A stretch of DNA of 46,429 nucleotides, from positions 1 to 46,429 of IMG/VR virus record IMGVR_UViG_3300036889_000007, one strand, 5' to 3'. Position numbers and translations under genes: made by a program. Below are positions 37,110 to 44,749 of the stretch, in pieces. Each line of letters starts with the position of its first letter. The stretch's first letter is position 1. Under the pieces are notes generated by a model. It made no database searches. It saw only the letters and a program-made list of their open reading frames with translations, and was not told where the DNA came from. Origin of the DNA: a virus.

Positions 37110-40100
37110 ATGTCATTCCAACGTATGCCAGTAGACTACTGCCTAGACCGCTCTCTACCTGAGATGGAGAAGTGGATGGCTGATCTAGGCTACACACCTG
37201 ATATGCCTCTAGCAGTAGACATAGAGACCCCTGAGACTGACAAGATCAATGAGGAGGATAGTGATGATCCTGAAAAAACGAGCTATACAATTATTCGTTG
37301 TGGTTTCAGCTTTAGACATGGGACTGCTGCAAGTTATCCTTGGGTCGAACCCTTCATTACATTCACGCGCAATCTGCTCTGCGCTGCTCATACTGTCATC
37401 CTTCATAATGGTGGCTTTGATAGGCCGCGACTTGAACGAGCGGGATGTCAAATAACAGGCAGAGTCTATGACACCATGTGGTGTCTTAACTACGATACCC
37501 AAGTAAAGCTCTCAGATGGTTCCTACAAGAAAATTGGTGAGGTTGTAGAGAACAAGCTAGATGTGGAGCTTCTTACATACGAGCGTGGTTGTATTGTACC
37601 TACAAGGATAGTTGCCTATCATGCAAATGCTGTGCTAGGGCAGCGTTGGGTCAAGATTCATGCACAAGGTACTCGGTTTCCCATATTTTGTACACCCGAC
37701 CATAAGATATATACGATGTCTGGGTGGGTAGAGGCAAAGGATATTGTAGTTGGGGATCAGGTTCCGTTACCTCATTATGGGTCAGAGTGGCTGATTCATG
37801 GAACTATCCTGGGGGATGCTTGGGTATCCCCTAACGGAGATTTACGGCTTCTTCATAGCACCATCCAACGAGATTGGATCAATGCTAAAGCACGCCACAT
37901 GCACGCTAATGTTTACGAGAGTAAAGCCCCAACTGGTAAGGGAACAAACCCTAATCTATATGCAAGCATTAGTGTGCCGTGTCAGTGGCGCTCTCTTTTC
38001 TACCCCGATGGTAAGAAGGTATTTATCCCACCCCCACACATTGCCTCTATTGCTGTATGGTACGGTGACAATGGTAACTGGCACCAGAACAATGACAACA
38101 ACTTAGGTGCTCCACGCTTCTGTATAGCAGGTTTCTCAGCCACGAATAAGGCTGCTATACGAGATTGGCTGGCACAGGAGTTTGATGGGGCGCGGCTACA
38201 ACAAAAGGATACGATTGTAGCTATCAATACTAAAAGGGGGCGAATAAAGTTCTTTGAAGCTATAGCTCCTTGGATGCACCCAAGCATGGAAAGGAAGCTG
38301 CCTAAGTGTTTTCGAGGGTACTATAATGGATGGCTTGAGAGGGACTATGCACAATGGGCACCTGTAAAGAGCGTAAGTGAATACCTACCAAGAACTAGAG
38401 AGAGACAGATGGTGAGGTATTGTGTTTCTGTTGCAAATGAGTCACAGTCCTTCTTTACTGAAGGTGGGCTTGTACACAATTGCTTTCATTTTCTACAAAG
38501 CGACTTACCCAAATCCTTGGAGTTCATTGCACCCTTTTATACAGACTTGGCTCCCTGGAAACATCTTAGTCAAGCAGAACCTGCTCTATACAATGCAACT
38601 GACAATGATGCCACTATACGATGCTATTATGCTATGCGCGACTGGCTGATCCGGCAGGGCCGCTGGGAACGCTTCACGCGCCACTGTAGCGACACGGCTA
38701 CGATCTTGGGGGAAATGTCCACCGCTGGGGTTCTCATTGACGTGGAGGCCCGCAGCACCCTCCAAAATGGCCTTCACGCTGAGATTACAGGAGTGTGCCC
38801 TGGAGTTGCAGAGGGAATTGAGCATAATACGCTAGCAAAACCTTGCATGGCGTGTCAGAACATAGCGAGACCCGATTTCATAGCGCTCAATACCTCAATC
38901 CAAGCTGCGATCCCCCGTGAGCTGCGGCCGATCAAAGAACTCAAAACTGAACGAACGCTAAAGGAGCTACCCGAGGACGAACGATCTGATTGGGAACCAA
39001 CCAATGTCAAGTGTGAGTGCAAGCGTCTACGAAAGTCTACTGGACGTTGCCTGCTATGCGATGGATCGGGGGTTGTTACTCACTATAGGAAACGACTACC
39101 TTTTAATTGGAACTCCACCGACCAGTGCCAAGACCTTGCACGTCATTATGGATTCACCATCCCTAAGAAACGGGGTGAAGATAGAGAAGCCCTCGAAGCT
39201 AAGACACTAAGAAAGTTCGGTAAGCGTAAGCCAGTATTCCTTGACATCTGGAATGCTCGTAAGCGCCATAAGTTAATTTCTACCTATGATTGGGTTTTAG
39301 ACAGTGAGGGTAGGGTACACACTAAGTTTGGCTTCTGGCCTAGTACATGGAGGAAGGCGAGTCGTCAGCCAAACTTGATGACCATTCCAGCCCGTAATGA
39401 GCTTGCTGCTGCCTTTAAGAGAACTATTATAGCAGCTCCTGGAAATGTACTTATAAATGCTGACTCATCTGCTATTGAAGCAGTAATTATGGGCTACACT
39501 ATAAATAGTCCTAGGATGGTTGCTCTTGCTAAGGCTGGTATCCACGACTGGTTTATGAGCCACGTAAGAGCAAATAAGGAAGGTGGAGTAGGGATTGATG
39601 CTGGTTTACCATTTGAGCTGTTGCGTAAGGCATGTAAAGAAGCTAAAGCATACGATGCTAGTCTACCGTCAGCTAGGCAGCTTCGAGATGCTATGAAGCG
39701 TACTATACATGGTACAGATTATGGGCTTACACCTTTTGGAATGGCTGATGAATACCCAGATGAGTTTCCATCTGTCAAGATTGCTACAGAATATCAGGAG
39801 ATGCTATTTCAGTTACTTCCTGAACTAAAGATAGGGATACGTAATATACGTGAGCGAGCGGATCGTCAGACCTTCCTTGACAACCATTACCAGTACCGAC
39901 ATTACTTCTATGCAGTCACGAAGTGGAATAGTAACTATCAGAAATGGGACTTAGGTACAGATGCTAAACGCTGCATAGCTTTTGGGCCACAGAGTGATGC
40001 TTCAGCTATTCAAACAGAGGACTTACTAACACTTGCAGCAGACCCTTTAATTCGTCCTATGCTTAGGCTTATCGTTCACGATTCCCACGTTCTTGAATGT

Positions 40101-40256
40101 CCTATAGATATGGTAGACTATGTCTGTGGGGGGTTGCATAGCACAATGTCTCGCCCACGTCCTGAGCTTGGTGGACTAGAGATAGGAGTAGAAATAAAAT
40201 ATGGTATAAACCTACAAGATACTCAATTATGGGTGCCGAAGCCTAGCGGGAACTAG
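37110..40256 (+). CDS. polA: Family A DNA polymerase with 3'-5' exonuclease, intein-containing (1048 aa precursor, 715 aa spliced)
   Basis: Exonuclease motifs: LAVDIET (D37, E39), HNGGFD (N100, D104) and YNATD (Y494, D498). Polymerase motif A is NADSSAIEA (D785), motif B is RDAMKRTIHGTDYG (R859, K863, Y871) and motif C is VHDSHV (H990, D991). His867 occupies the place of E. coli Phe762 and T7 Tyr526, and Ser992 replaces the usual Glu of HDE. A four-to-six-Cys cluster (C579, C582, C635, C637, C647, C650) may form a zinc ribbon between the domains. A 333-residue intein (125-457) lies between motifs Exo II and Exo III. The segment 38641-38760 has 65% GC against 39% for 39421-39540, which suggests a mosaic history. 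Confidence 0.93.
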   Translation: MSFQRMPVDYCLDRSLPEMEKWMADLGYTPDMPLAVDIETPETDKINEEDSDDPEKTSYTIIRCGFSFRHGTAASYPWVEPFITFTRNLLCAAHTVILHNGGFDRPRLERAGCQITGRVYDTMWCLNYDTQVKLSDGSYKKIGEVVENKLDVELLTYERGCIVPTRIVAYHANAVLGQRWVKIHAQGTRFPIFCTPDHKIYTMSGWVEAKDIVVGDQVPLPHYGSEWLIHGTILGDAWVSPNGDLRLLHSTIQRDWINAKARHMHANVYESKAPTGKGTNPNLYASISVPCQWRSLFYPDGKKVFIPPPHIASIAVWYGDNGNWHQNNDNNLGAPRFCIAGFSATNKAAIRDWLAQEFDGARLQQKDTIVAINTKRGRIKFFEAIAPWMHPSMERKLPKCFRGYYNGWLERDYAQWAPVKSVSEYLPRTRERQMVRYCVSVANESQSFFTEGGLVHNCFHFLQSDLPKSLEFIAPFYTDLAPWKHLSQAEPALYNATDNDATIRCYYAMRDWLIRQGRWERFTRHCSDTATILGEMSTAGVLIDVEARSTLQNGLHAEITGVCPGVAEGIEHNTLAKPCMACQNIARPDFIALNTSIQAAIPRELRPIKELKTERTLKELPEDERSDWEPTNVKCECKRLRKSTGRCLLCDGSGVVTHYRKRLPFNWNSTDQCQDLARHYGFTIPKKRGEDREALEAKTLRKFGKRKPVFLDIWNARKRHKLISTYDWVLDSEGRVHTKFGFWPSTWRKASRQPNLMTIPARNELAAAFKRTIIAAPGNVLINADSSAIEAVIMGYTINSPRMVALAKAGIHDWFMSHVRANKEGGVGIDAGLPFELLRKACKEAKAYDASLPSARQLRDAMKRTIHGTDYGLTPFGMADEYPDEFPSVKIATEYQEMLFQLLPELKIGIRNIRERADRQTFLDNHYQYRHYFYAVTKWNSNYQKWDLGTDAKRCIAFGPQSDASAIQTEDLLTLAADPLIRPMLRLIVHDSHVLECPIDMVDYVCGGLHSTMSRPRPELGGLEIGVEIKYGINLQDTQLWVPKPSGN
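37482..38480 (+). mobile_element. Intein with LAGLIDADG homing endonuclease in polA (333 aa)
   Basis: Splice junctions are clear: N-extein ...DTMW, intein starting C125-LNYDTQVKLSDG (block A) and ending GLVHN457, C-extein starting C458-FHFLQ. Block B is FCTPDHKIYT with the TxxH residues (T195, H198), and block F/G is YCVSVANESQSFF ... GGLVHNC. The two LAGLIDADG helices are LIHGTILGDAW (D236) and SIAVWYGDNGNW (D320), both with the catalytic Asp, so the homing endonuclease may be active. Removal restores a continuous exonuclease domain. Confidence 0.95.
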
Positions 40257-40280
40257 GTCAACTTCAAAGGAGCATACAAG

Positions 40281-40508
40281 ATGGCAAAGATTAACTGGAT
40301 AACAATGCTTGGATTGTTCTTGGGTACAGCAGAGACCGTTGTGCCCATCTTCATCCACAACCCACAATCACAGCAGATTGAAGGTGTAGTGATGACGAGC
40401 ACCAACAATCTATTCACCACTATATTGCAGTTGCAGCAAGCAGCGAACACAGTAGCAGAGGTGCCAACGACAGCTCCGGTAGCCGTGGGTGCCCCTAAAG
40501 TAGCCTAA
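40281..40508 (+). CDS. Small hydrophobic protein after the polymerase (75 aa)
   Basis: ATG after AAAGGAGCATACAAG. N-terminal half is hydrophobic (INWITMLGLFLGTAETVVPIFI), then a polar helix (MTSTNNLFTTILQLQQAANTVAEV) and a Pro/Ala/Val-rich tail. Last gene of the plus-strand arm, just before the converging late arm. It may be a membrane peptide. Function unknown. Confidence 0.6.
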   Translation: MAKINWITMLGLFLGTAETVVPIFIHNPQSQQIEGVVMTSTNNLFTTILQLQQAANTVAEVPTTAPVAVGAPKVA

Positions 40509-40510
40509 CC

Positions 40511-40843
40511 TTAACGGACAGCCCCTGGCAGGGTTGCTGGGGGCTGTTGCTGTATGAGCTTAATTACTATAGGCGTAGCAACTACAGCGAACTGTCCTAA
40601 CGTCCTAACAACCACCATAGTCCTTTGACGTTTAGTAAGTGGTGGAGGATTGGCTATCAACTCAGCAAGCCGATTCTGCTCTGCTAATAGAATGTTATGC
40701 TCCGCGAGTGTGACCTGCAACCGATCCATCGAAGCAGCAAGGCAAGCGATGTCACAGGCAGGCAAGGGTGGGGTTAGGGTTAAGGTTGCCTCTTGAGCCA
40801 ATGCCATAGCCGTGAGCAAAACGACTGCGATAAGTATTCTCAT
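40511..40843 (-). CDS. Exported coiled-coil protein, last late gene (110 aa)
   Basis: A Sec signal peptide (MRILIAVVLLTAMALAQ, cleavage after A-L-A) leads a mature protein with a Cys pair (PACDIACLAASM) and a helix with heptads (LQVTLAEHNILLAEQNRLAEL). A second hydrophobic stretch (VRTLGQFAVVATPIVIKLI) follows, then a Pro-rich end. It abuts the start of the preceding gene. Length and topology could fit a spanin subunit or an envelope protein; no lipobox is present. Confidence 0.65.
   Translation of the reverse strand: MRILIAVVLLTAMALAQEATLTLTPPLPACDIACLAASMDRLQVTLAEHNILLAEQNRLAELIANPPPLTKRQRTMVVVRTLGQFAVVATPIVIKLIQQQPPATLPGAVR
40518..40547. terminator. Hairpin at the convergent end of both arms
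   Basis: ACAGCCCC (40518-40525) pairs with GGGGCTGT (40540-40547) across a 14-base loop. It lies 10 bases after the stop of the last plus-strand gene and within the last codons of the last minus-strand gene. A U tract is lacking on either strand, so termination may be imperfect. Confidence 0.45.
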
Positions 40844-41209
40844 TTACCTACCTCTAGGCCAAAGAGTATATGTCAAAGCAACCCCACTGCCAACAGATGC
40901 AATCCTAGGTATCACCAACGCTAGCTTAGGATGTCCATGCTTAGAAAGCAACACAGATGCCCCCAGCTCTACCACCTTACCCCCCATTACCCATGCTGTA
41001 ATACCAGCACAGGTCTGTGTAGGAGCAGTCCGCTCAACCCAATGTGAATGCTCACAGGAGTTTACTGAGTCCGCTATACCAGTAGCAAAGTTTACTGACT
41101 GCCACGTAACCTGCTGGCGTGTCCAGAACTCCTGAGACAACGCCAGAGGAGACATCAATACGATAACCACAACCAGCTTACTTACCTTGGCACATATACG
41201 TGATTGCAT
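40844..41209 (-). CDS. Exported small protein with Cys pair (121 aa)
   Basis: The ATG at 41209 is preferred to an in-frame GTG at 41221 because GGGAG precedes it by six bases. A signal peptide with a basic start (MQSRICAKVSKLVVVIVLMSPLALSQ) is followed by WQSVNFATGIADSVNSCEHSHW and TCAGITAWVMGG, suggesting a disulphide, and two weakly hydrophobic helices near the end. It overlaps the fibre gene by 32 bases. Resembles small exported or membrane proteins with a DxxxS ... C pattern, but no family can be named. Confidence 0.6.
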   Translation of the reverse strand: MQSRICAKVSKLVVVIVLMSPLALSQEFWTRQQVTWQSVNFATGIADSVNSCEHSHWVERTAPTQTCAGITAWVMGGKVVELGASVLLSKHGHPKLALVIPRIASVGSGVALTYTLWPRGR

Positions 41210-44200
41210 AGGTACTCCCACTTGTTAGTCCGATTCCATTATTGTCCCAGTTAAGGGTGATAGCATTCAGTGCCCGACCAGTTATGATCGCTGTAGCCCT
41301 ACTCTGCCAAACACCAGTAGTATCATAGGCTAAAGTAAAGACACATACAGGAAGATTAGTACCTAGATTTGCAGATAACTGTAAAGTTTCATCACCTAGA
41401 TTACCAATCCCTGAACCACCAGGAGTTAGAACCATTACCCCCCACAGGTCTGTACTACCAGTCTCAAGCATACATGTTCCGGTAGACCCAATTCCCCCAC
41501 CACCACCAGTAGGTATACAGGTTGTATTACCTGTCTGGCTATACTTCATTGGGGTAGTGTTAGAAGTTATGTTCAAAGCTGCTGTAGAGTAAACTCCTCC
41601 CAAATCCATACCATACTTGGCTGTTCTATTCTGAGAGCGGAAGTCTGCCTCGGTTACTGTATGGATAGGATCACCCTGGCTATAAGGAACAAAGAAACCT
41701 ACTCTAAATGAGTTCCCCGCAAATGGATTTACCAGATAAGCAGAATCGCACATTGAGGGGCTACCACCATTACCACAGTCAGCTAGGAAAGCTGTAGAGA
41801 TTTGACTGGTAGAATAAAAGGTAGTAGGAGCATCTGTTCCTGTGAAGTTAAATACACCAGACTCAACACCAGTTAGTATTACAAACGGTATCCCAACTCC
41901 TGTTGTACCTACAGCAGCCTCAACTCCAAATGCAGCTCCTGCTGTAGCTGCTATACCAGCATGATTCAAGAATGCATATCCATCAATACCTTCAATGAAG
42001 CACGATCCTCCTCCTGCACCGCAACCACCATCATCTGCTATCTGGGTAAAGAGTCCAGTCATAATAGAGTTAGGATCACTGCTTTCCTTCCTCGATGTAA
42101 AGACGTGGCCCCAGTTGTGGCCAGCATAATTGCTAACCTTCTGCCAAAGATTGGCTGCACCTGCTGCTGTGTTTGGACTAACAAGCCCACCTTGAAGAGA
42201 GAGAGCCTGAGCATTACCAGTCCCTCCTGTATAGTTAGCATTAACTGGGGTAGCATACACGCCACCTCCAACAGTCTCTGACCCAGTTGCTATTATAGAT
42301 ACTACGTTTATATTCTTGGGATTGTCAAGCACCCAGAAAAGACTCGCTCCTATATTTCCAAGTTCTACGGTTGCAGTCTCATTGAGTACAATGTCACCAG
42401 CAGCAACAGGTATTAACCCTATTGGGCCTTGCTTTTTGGCAGTCAGAGGTGTAAGGCCACTGACTGTTATTGTAGGTGTAGTGGTTACATTGCTAGCACC
42501 AGGAATAAAGCTCACCTTTGTACCAATCTGGGTTTGTGATACCAGTGCTGGAACAAGCGTAATCGTGATTGCATCTGCTGTCCCACCAACACTAGAAGCA
42601 ACTGTTGGCTTTGCTATTGCAGCAGCATCTAGATTGCTTGCTCCTACAGCACCACAATTCCCAAAGCTAATTGCCCCTATTGCCGATCCAGATATAGCAG
42701 CTATAGCCGCTTGACCAAGACAGCCTGGGGTATTCGGTGAAGAACCAAGATCAGTAACATCACCAGCTATGGTGGTACTTGCTCCAACATAGTGATTGAG
42801 TGTTATCCCACTAGCGTCTGCTGTCACTATTGGATAGCCAAGTGTAACTAGGCAAGCGTTACCTGTCGTGCCTGGAGCACACCCAGCAACTGTATTTGTA
42901 GGGGCTTCAGCATAAAGCTGGATCGTGGTATCACTAGTGGTAGCAGTAAGTGCTTGACCACCAACTATCTTGGTTAGCTTATATACTGTAGTGCCACTAC
43001 TGGCATTAGGAATTGAGGGGTCTATTATTTGAGTAGGCCCAGAAGCTGTAAAGCTGCTAGCTCCTATGTGACCACTCATATCAGTTGTGCAGTTAGTGTC
43101 AACCTTACTATCTCCTCCTGCATTACCAAACATGCACGTATTCAAATTCAATGCTCCAGCACTATGCGTAACAGTTCCCGTCCCAGGAAAGCTGCTACAA
43201 GATGGTTGTGGTACTGGCTGCACACGAACTAACGTAACACTTCCGGCTAGGCCAGAAGCTACAGCCTGACCAATTACTTCATTGCCACACAGAGGGATTA
43301 TATTTGATCCTGTGTCTGTACCATAACCACTAATAGATGAGGTTGTTACCCAGTCACCAGCCACAACCGCATGAGTTGCATCAAACTGTAGATAGGTTAC
43401 ATTTCCTGTAAGTGCCACTTGTGGAAAGTTAGGATAGCTACAACTGTTTACACAAATCCCAACTACATCACCAGCGTCGTTGGCAGCGCAAGCCGTAATC
43501 TTTTGTGTAGTTGTTTGACACGCCGTATATGTTGCTACCGGAGGGGTGGTTGAGTCACTTGGGTATTGAGTCTCCCAAAAAACATTAGCCTCATTCAATC
43601 CCCACGTAGCACCAGAGGTAAGCTGTGCTGGCTCAACTATAGCACTACCTGCTAACTTAGCAAGCATTGTAGTGTTTGTTCCTGACAGTAGTGCGTTCCA
43701 TCCTGTACTACCAGAGCTTGTGCTACAGGTTCCATCGCTGTAGAGATAACCAGTACAACCTCCACCAGCCCATAAACCTACAACATTGCCATAGGACATA
43801 GTTAGGAAGTTAAAAGGGATTGTATTAGATGCATTATAGCTCGTTCCCCAGGCTGTACCACTGCTGTTTGCTATGCCCGTTGCAGGATAGATCATGCTGC
43901 TAGGACATGGCCCTACATCTTTGAGCAGCTTACCAGTTATGCCATCGTACACAGCACAGTCACCATCGTTAGACGTGCTGGGGCCAGTGACATTCCCACT
44001 ACCATTACCGCTCCCAGTCTCTTGCAGTATCTCTGTTAGCTTATCCAAGCTCCGCTCAAAGGTTTTCATTGGGATGGGCATGTTGTCATAGAACGATATG
44101 TTCTGTGTCACTGGTGTAACACGAGTCAACACAAGTGTCTGAGTACATGGATACAGGCTGCCTAACGTAACACTACCACCATTGGCATAGTTCATGTTGA

Positions 44201-44408
44201 CTGAGATAACCGTATAAGCAGTGGGTGGTAGCAACGTGCCATTCAACGTAACTGTCAGTGCAGTAGGGTCACTGATAGGAAAGCTAAAAGGAAATGGCCC
44301 ATACCCACCTGTGCAAGCAAAGGTAACTGTGTATGGTAGATTGCTAACAGTAGCACATGCTGTGCCAGTTAAGCACAACAACAATATCCACAACATGATT
44401 CGCTTCAT
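41178..44408 (-). CDS. Exported tail fibre with T7 gp17-like N-terminal anchor (1076 aa)
   Basis: The first 20 residues form a Sec signal (MKR, then IMLWILLLCLTGTA, A-C-A cleavage site). Residues about 23-115 match the layout of the T7 gp17 virion-binding domain: YTVTF, FPFSFPISDPTALTVTLNGT, YTVISV, GSVTLGSLYP, TLVLTRVTPVTQNISFYD and MKTFERSLDKLTEILQE. The rest is Gly/Ser/Thr-rich beta structure with many Cys. The start overlaps the upstream stop (ATGA). It should be the receptor-binding fibre, yet the signal peptide predicts export before assembly, which is hard to reconcile with cytoplasmic tail attachment. Confidence 0.85.
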   Translation of the reverse strand: MKRIMLWILLLCLTGTACATVSNLPYTVTFACTGGYGPFPFSFPISDPTALTVTLNGTLLPPTAYTVISVNMNYANGGSVTLGSLYPCTQTLVLTRVTPVTQNISFYDNMPIPMKTFERSLDKLTEILQETGSGNGSGNVTGPSTSNDGDCAVYDGITGKLLKDVGPCPSSMIYPATGIANSSGTAWGTSYNASNTIPFNFLTMSYGNVVGLWAGGGCTGYLYSDGTCSTSSGSTGWNALLSGTNTTMLAKLAGSAIVEPAQLTSGATWGLNEANVFWETQYPSDSTTPPVATYTACQTTTQKITACAANDAGDVVGICVNSCSYPNFPQVALTGNVTYLQFDATHAVVAGDWVTTSSISGYGTDTGSNIIPLCGNEVIGQAVASGLAGSVTLVRVQPVPQPSCSSFPGTGTVTHSAGALNLNTCMFGNAGGDSKVDTNCTTDMSGHIGASSFTASGPTQIIDPSIPNASSGTTVYKLTKIVGGQALTATTSDTTIQLYAEAPTNTVAGCAPGTTGNACLVTLGYPIVTADASGITLNHYVGASTTIAGDVTDLGSSPNTPGCLGQAAIAAISGSAIGAISFGNCGAVGASNLDAAAIAKPTVASSVGGTADAITITLVPALVSQTQIGTKVSFIPGASNVTTTPTITVSGLTPLTAKKQGPIGLIPVAAGDIVLNETATVELGNIGASLFWVLDNPKNINVVSIIATGSETVGGGVYATPVNANYTGGTGNAQALSLQGGLVSPNTAAGAANLWQKVSNYAGHNWGHVFTSRKESSDPNSIMTGLFTQIADDGGCGAGGGSCFIEGIDGYAFLNHAGIAATAGAAFGVEAAVGTTGVGIPFVILTGVESGVFNFTGTDAPTTFYSTSQISTAFLADCGNGGSPSMCDSAYLVNPFAGNSFRVGFFVPYSQGDPIHTVTEADFRSQNRTAKYGMDLGGVYSTAALNITSNTTPMKYSQTGNTTCIPTGGGGGIGSTGTCMLETGSTDLWGVMVLTPGGSGIGNLGDETLQLSANLGTNLPVCVFTLAYDTTGVWQSRATAIITGRALNAITLNWDNNGIGLTSGSTYAITYMCQGK

Positions 44409-44710
44409 ACCTTTGGTTCCTCTCGATCACTAGCCTTAGCTGCGGCAATCTGGGTTTTCAAGTCTGTCACCTGTGCTAACTGCTCTGCTTCACTATCTTT
44501 CCTTGTAATCGTATCTTGTAGATGGGTAATGATTCCATCTGTTTGTGATCTAGTTATCTTAGTTGTTGCATCAACACCCTCTAGCTTTACAGACAGATGC
44601 TCAAGTTTATTAAGCGTCAACTTTAAGAACGCAATGATGACTGCTACTAGAGGTAGCATTACCATTCCAACATAAGGGGCAACGAACTCCCAAAACGAAG
44701 TTGTTGTCAT
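44405..44710 (-). CDS. Membrane-anchored coiled-coil protein, spanin-like candidate (101 aa)
   Basis: One transmembrane helix (YVGMVMLPLVAVIIAFLKL) near the N-terminus is followed by a long charged helix (LNKLEHLSVKLEGVDATTKIT ... AEQLAQVTDLKTQIAAAKA). This resembles inner-membrane spanins of the Rz type or a small virion-envelope protein. The start at 44710 is preferred because it overlaps the stop of a 10-codon minicistron with a strong ribosome site. A start at 44716 would lack one. Confidence 0.6.
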   Translation of the reverse strand: MTTTSFWEFVAPYVGMVMLPLVAVIIAFLKLTLNKLEHLSVKLEGVDATTKITRSQTDGIITHLQDTITRKDSEAEQLAQVTDLKTQIAAAKASDREEPKV

Positions 44711-44739
44711 TCGCATTCACCCAATCTACGTTCAGCCAT
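44707..44739 (-). CDS. 10-residue minicistron coupled to the membrane protein gene
   Basis: AGGAGGAATAAG precedes ATG at 44739; the peptide is MAERRLGECE, and its TGA overlaps the downstream ATG as ATGA. It supplies the only strong ribosome binding site for the next gene. The upstream spike stop TAG overlaps the AGGAGG. Probably a translational coupling device. Confidence 0.5.
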   Translation of the reverse strand: MAERRLGECE

Positions 44740-44749
44740 CTTATTCCTC

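Noticed and set aside
41178-44408. Lipoprotein reading of the fibre signal peptide (TGTAC)
   Set aside because: The residue at -3 is Gly, not Leu/Val/Ile, so it does not meet the lipobox; a signal peptidase I site (A-C-A) fits better.
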